Shown piece by piece: positions 5,062 through 6,546 of a DNA stretch of 6,546 nucleotides. The notes below the pieces were generated by a model, which had not been told where the DNA came from, ran no database searches, and worked only from the letters and a program-made list of their open reading frames with translations. Made by a program: the position numbers and the translations under genes. The stretch is from a bacterium (lineage in GTDB: Bacteria; UBA9089): NCBI GenBank assembly GCA_003485015.1, contig DNCN01000036.1, positions 1-6,546 on the forward strand. Direction: 5' to 3'. Within the stretch, counting starts at the first letter, position 1. Each line of letters begins with the position of its first letter.

Positions 5062-6153
5062 CTAATTATTCGACGTTATCATATAACAAGGACTTGCAGC
5101 AGTCGCCCTTAAATATCTCCACTGAAGTTCAAGCGTTTTGCTCGCTACACCATCTATATTTGACACCGAAGTAACAGTCACAGCATTAACCGAAGCATCT
5201 ATCTTTTTCACAACATATTCCCTACCCTCAATCCCTGCTACTGGCAATAGCGTAACCGTAACAGGTCCAGCAGTTGCATCTACTAAAATAGTATGGTCCT
5301 CATCTGTAACCGTGTAATTAGTAGTTACTATTTTTATTGCGGTTGCAAATGAGCCAGAGGTATGAAGAGTGCTATGCGGAGACGTCCCAACACCAACTTT
5401 TTTGGTTGCGGAATCAATTACTACTAAAGGACCACCTACCCAGCCACCTTTACTACCGATAAATACTTTCTTAGTTCCATCAGGGTTTATATAAAAATCA
5501 TTCCAAGCATCCATAGCAGCCGTATGTGCGCCCAACCAAGCCATTGTATTATATTCACCCATTATGAAAGCTGTATTTGTCCCACCAGCAGCTATCCGCC
5601 CTGCCCAGGCAGGACCAGTGTTCGTTCCGTAAGCACGTATAGCGATTGCAGTTACTTCGGTAGAAGTATCGTGAACGTGGAATTTAGCCGTTGGATTTTT
5701 TAGTCCCACACCAACATTAGTAGGCCAAGTCCTAATCACCAATGCATCAGGATTCCCGCCTGGTCTAAAATGTATTCCGTGTGCACCAGTAGCAGTGCCC
5801 TCTGGATCAAAATACATCCATCTCTCATCCACCCCACCAACCCTATAGCGCCAATATATCACTCTATGGTTAGTCCCCGCACTAAGCAAGTCCCAGCCTG
5901 GATTGCCAGTCCACTCAGGAAATATAATACCACCCCTATAAAACTCACCTGACCCCCTGTCTGACTCGGTGATTATAGTTCCATTAACCATATGCAACCT
6001 TCCCTCTGTGCCAGCTGTGCCAACAGTAACGGTAGTTTCATCATTAGATAGACTACTCGTCCCTACCCAGTTTGATCCATCATGCCGTAGTGTCTGGTCT
6101 GTGGTTCCGGAGGGCATACCATCAGCAGCCTGAATCAGAACTTGAACTGACAT
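5062..6153 (-). CDS. Tail-fibre-like virion protein
   Basis: The 363-residue protein has the signature pieces of phage fibre or tail-surface proteins. TLRHDGSNWVGTSSLSND at 21-38 is the common 'tLrhdG.nWv..s.L.nd' repeat. NVGVGLKNPTAKFHV at 146-160 and VGVGTSPHSTLHTSG at 253-267 are two copies of the '.VGiGt..P...lhv.g' turn that punctuates fibre shafts. Between them is a beta-rich, aromatic region (for example HRVIYWRYRVGGVDERWMYF, 97-116) of unknown fold. Residues about 272-363 form a C-terminal domain seen at the end of other phage surface proteins: NYTVTDEDHTILVDATAGPV, TVTLLPVAGIEGREYVVKKI and a final WRYLRA...CYMIT strand. No chaperone domain or enzyme motif is visible. The gene has a good ribosome site (AGGTGAG, 5 bases before the ATG), ends 17 bases before the second fibre gene and begins 10 bases after the preceding gene. 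It could form a proximal fibre segment or a separate virion decoration. The receptor is unknown. Confidence 0.75.
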   Translation of the reverse strand: MSVQVLIQAADGMPSGTTDQTLRHDGSNWVGTSSLSNDETTVTVGTAGTEGRLHMVNGTIITESDRGSGEFYRGGIIFPEWTGNPGWDLLSAGTNHRVIYWRYRVGGVDERWMYFDPEGTATGAHGIHFRPGGNPDALVIRTWPTNVGVGLKNPTAKFHVHDTSTEVTAIAIRAYGTNTGPAWAGRIAAGGTNTAFIMGEYNTMAWLGAHTAAMDAWNDFYINPDGTKKVFIGSKGGWVGGPLVVIDSATKKVGVGTSPHSTLHTSGSFATAIKIVTTNYTVTDEDHTILVDATAGPVTVTLLPVAGIEGREYVVKKIDASVNAVTVTSVSNIDGVASKTLELQWRYLRATAASPCYMITSNN

Positions 6154-6158
6154 AATTT

Positions 6159-6165
6159 CTCACCT
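6159..6165 (-). promoter_or_regulatory. Ribosome binding site of the first fibre gene
   Basis: The minus strand reads AGGTGAG, 5 bases before the ATG at 6153. It overlaps the TAG stop of the preceding gene (6164-6166) and confirms the start at 6153. The same stop-over-Shine-Dalgarno layout is used at the portal start and at the 43-residue gene. Confidence 0.7.
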
Positions 6166-6532
6166 ACCTCTCATAAGTAACCGAAAGTGTAGCACCAGCC
6201 GCAGATTGAGCAATGACCTTAAAGTTCTTTATCGTGTTTAAACCCTGAAGATTGAATAAGGTCCCAGATGAAATCGGATGCCCCGTAGTTGAAGTAGGAT
6301 CTCCTCCATCGTATCTGAACCTTACAGCTCCATCTTCTACAGAGATAAGAGTTTGACGAGTTACATCTGAATATAAAGCTGAAGATAGACCCACGGCTGC
6401 CGTGTTTGTAACTGGGAGAATTTCAAAAGCATATCCTGTGTAAACTTCTTCAGCAGCAATAGTAGACAGAGACCACACGTCTCCCCCAACTTCCTTAAAA
6501 CACGAAAGAAGTCGGTTATGCGACCGGTGCAT
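6164..6532 (-). CDS. Small beta-rich phage virion protein (start uncertain, may be cut by window edge)
   Basis: The first ATG in the frame, at 6532, gives 122 residues, but no stop separates it from the window edge and it has no ribosome site, so the true start may lie outside the window. Residues 24-122 look like a compact beta domain: TIAAEEVYTGYAFEILPV, then TRQTLISVEDGAVRFRYDGG at 58-77, PTSTTGHPISSGTLFNLQGL at 79-98, and a closing FKVIAQSAAGATLSVTY. The pattern 'A.i..Ed..vRfr.DG..PT...G.....G....l.....i..f..i....ga.l.VtY' is one I associate with small structural or tail-surface proteins in phage genomes, although I cannot give a family name with certainty. It lies directly upstream of two fibre genes, with its stop codon inside the next gene's ribosome site, which fits co-expression with the virion-surface genes. 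The first 15 or so residues (MHRSHNRLLSCF) do not look like part of the domain and may be spurious. Confidence 0.65.
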   Translation of the reverse strand: MHRSHNRLLSCFKEVGGDVWSLSTIAAEEVYTGYAFEILPVTNTAAVGLSSALYSDVTRQTLISVEDGAVRFRYDGGDPTSTTGHPISSGTLFNLQGLNTIKNFKVIAQSAAGATLSVTYER

Positions 6533-6546
6533 AGCCGTATTTAAAT

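Noticed and set aside
4986..5174. Plus-strand open frame across the junction of the two fibre genes
   Set aside because: It is antisense to the ends of two well-supported genes and has no ribosome site or recognisable motif.
5770..5952. Plus-strand open frame opposite the first fibre
   Set aside because: It is an antisense shadow with no supporting signal.
6539..6546. ATTTAAAT palindrome at the right edge
   Set aside because: It is an eight-base AT palindrome that can easily occur by chance, at the edge of the window, with no associated element.
1..6546. CRISPR arrays, tRNAs, integrase, attachment sites or rho-independent terminators
   Set aside because: I looked for regular repeats, cloverleaf-like segments and GC-rich hairpins followed by T runs in both orientations and found none that I could support.

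Overview
The window is a late-gene block of a tailed double-stranded DNA phage (Caudoviricetes) or prophage. Every supported gene lies on the minus strand, so transcription runs from position 6546 toward position 1. The genes are nearly end to end or overlap, and I see no convincing terminator or promoter between them, so they probably form one late operon. No host gene, tRNA, integrase, CRISPR array or insertion sequence is visible. The host is probably a bacterium: several genes have clear Shine-Dalgarno sequences and there is an XhlA-like lysis accessory protein. The base composition is moderately AT-rich. I cannot name the host from sequence alone.

In order of transcription, the right half (about 6546 to 3147) encodes receptor-contact or virion-surface proteins. 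These are a small beta-rich virion protein (possibly cut at its 5' end by the window edge), a 363-residue tail-fibre-like protein, and a second fibre with a phage fibre repeat, a glycine-rich linker, a DUF2341 domain and a lectin/LamG-like region. Directly after this second fibre, but in the -1 frame, lies a complete Peptidase_S74 intramolecular chaperone domain with its Ser-Lys pair. One more G in a five-G run (3579-3583) would join the two into one protein of about 632 residues. This is the most notable observation in the window: a homopolymer sequencing error, a real frameshift mutation, or recoding.

The middle (about 3143 to 2664) holds three very small genes: a 43-residue acidic protein with the best ribosome binding site of the window, a 70-residue XhlA-like protein (coiled coil plus one membrane helix), and a 39-residue single-span membrane protein. 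They look like part of a lysis cassette, although no endolysin is present here.

The left third (2653 to 1) is the packaging module: small terminase subunit, large terminase subunit (overlapping the small one by 95 to 143 bases), a 140-residue protein with a ribbon-helix-helix-like segment, and the first 201 residues of the portal protein, which runs off the left edge. Together the genes build and stabilise the receptor-binding apparatus, help lyse the host, and recognise, cut and pump DNA through the portal.
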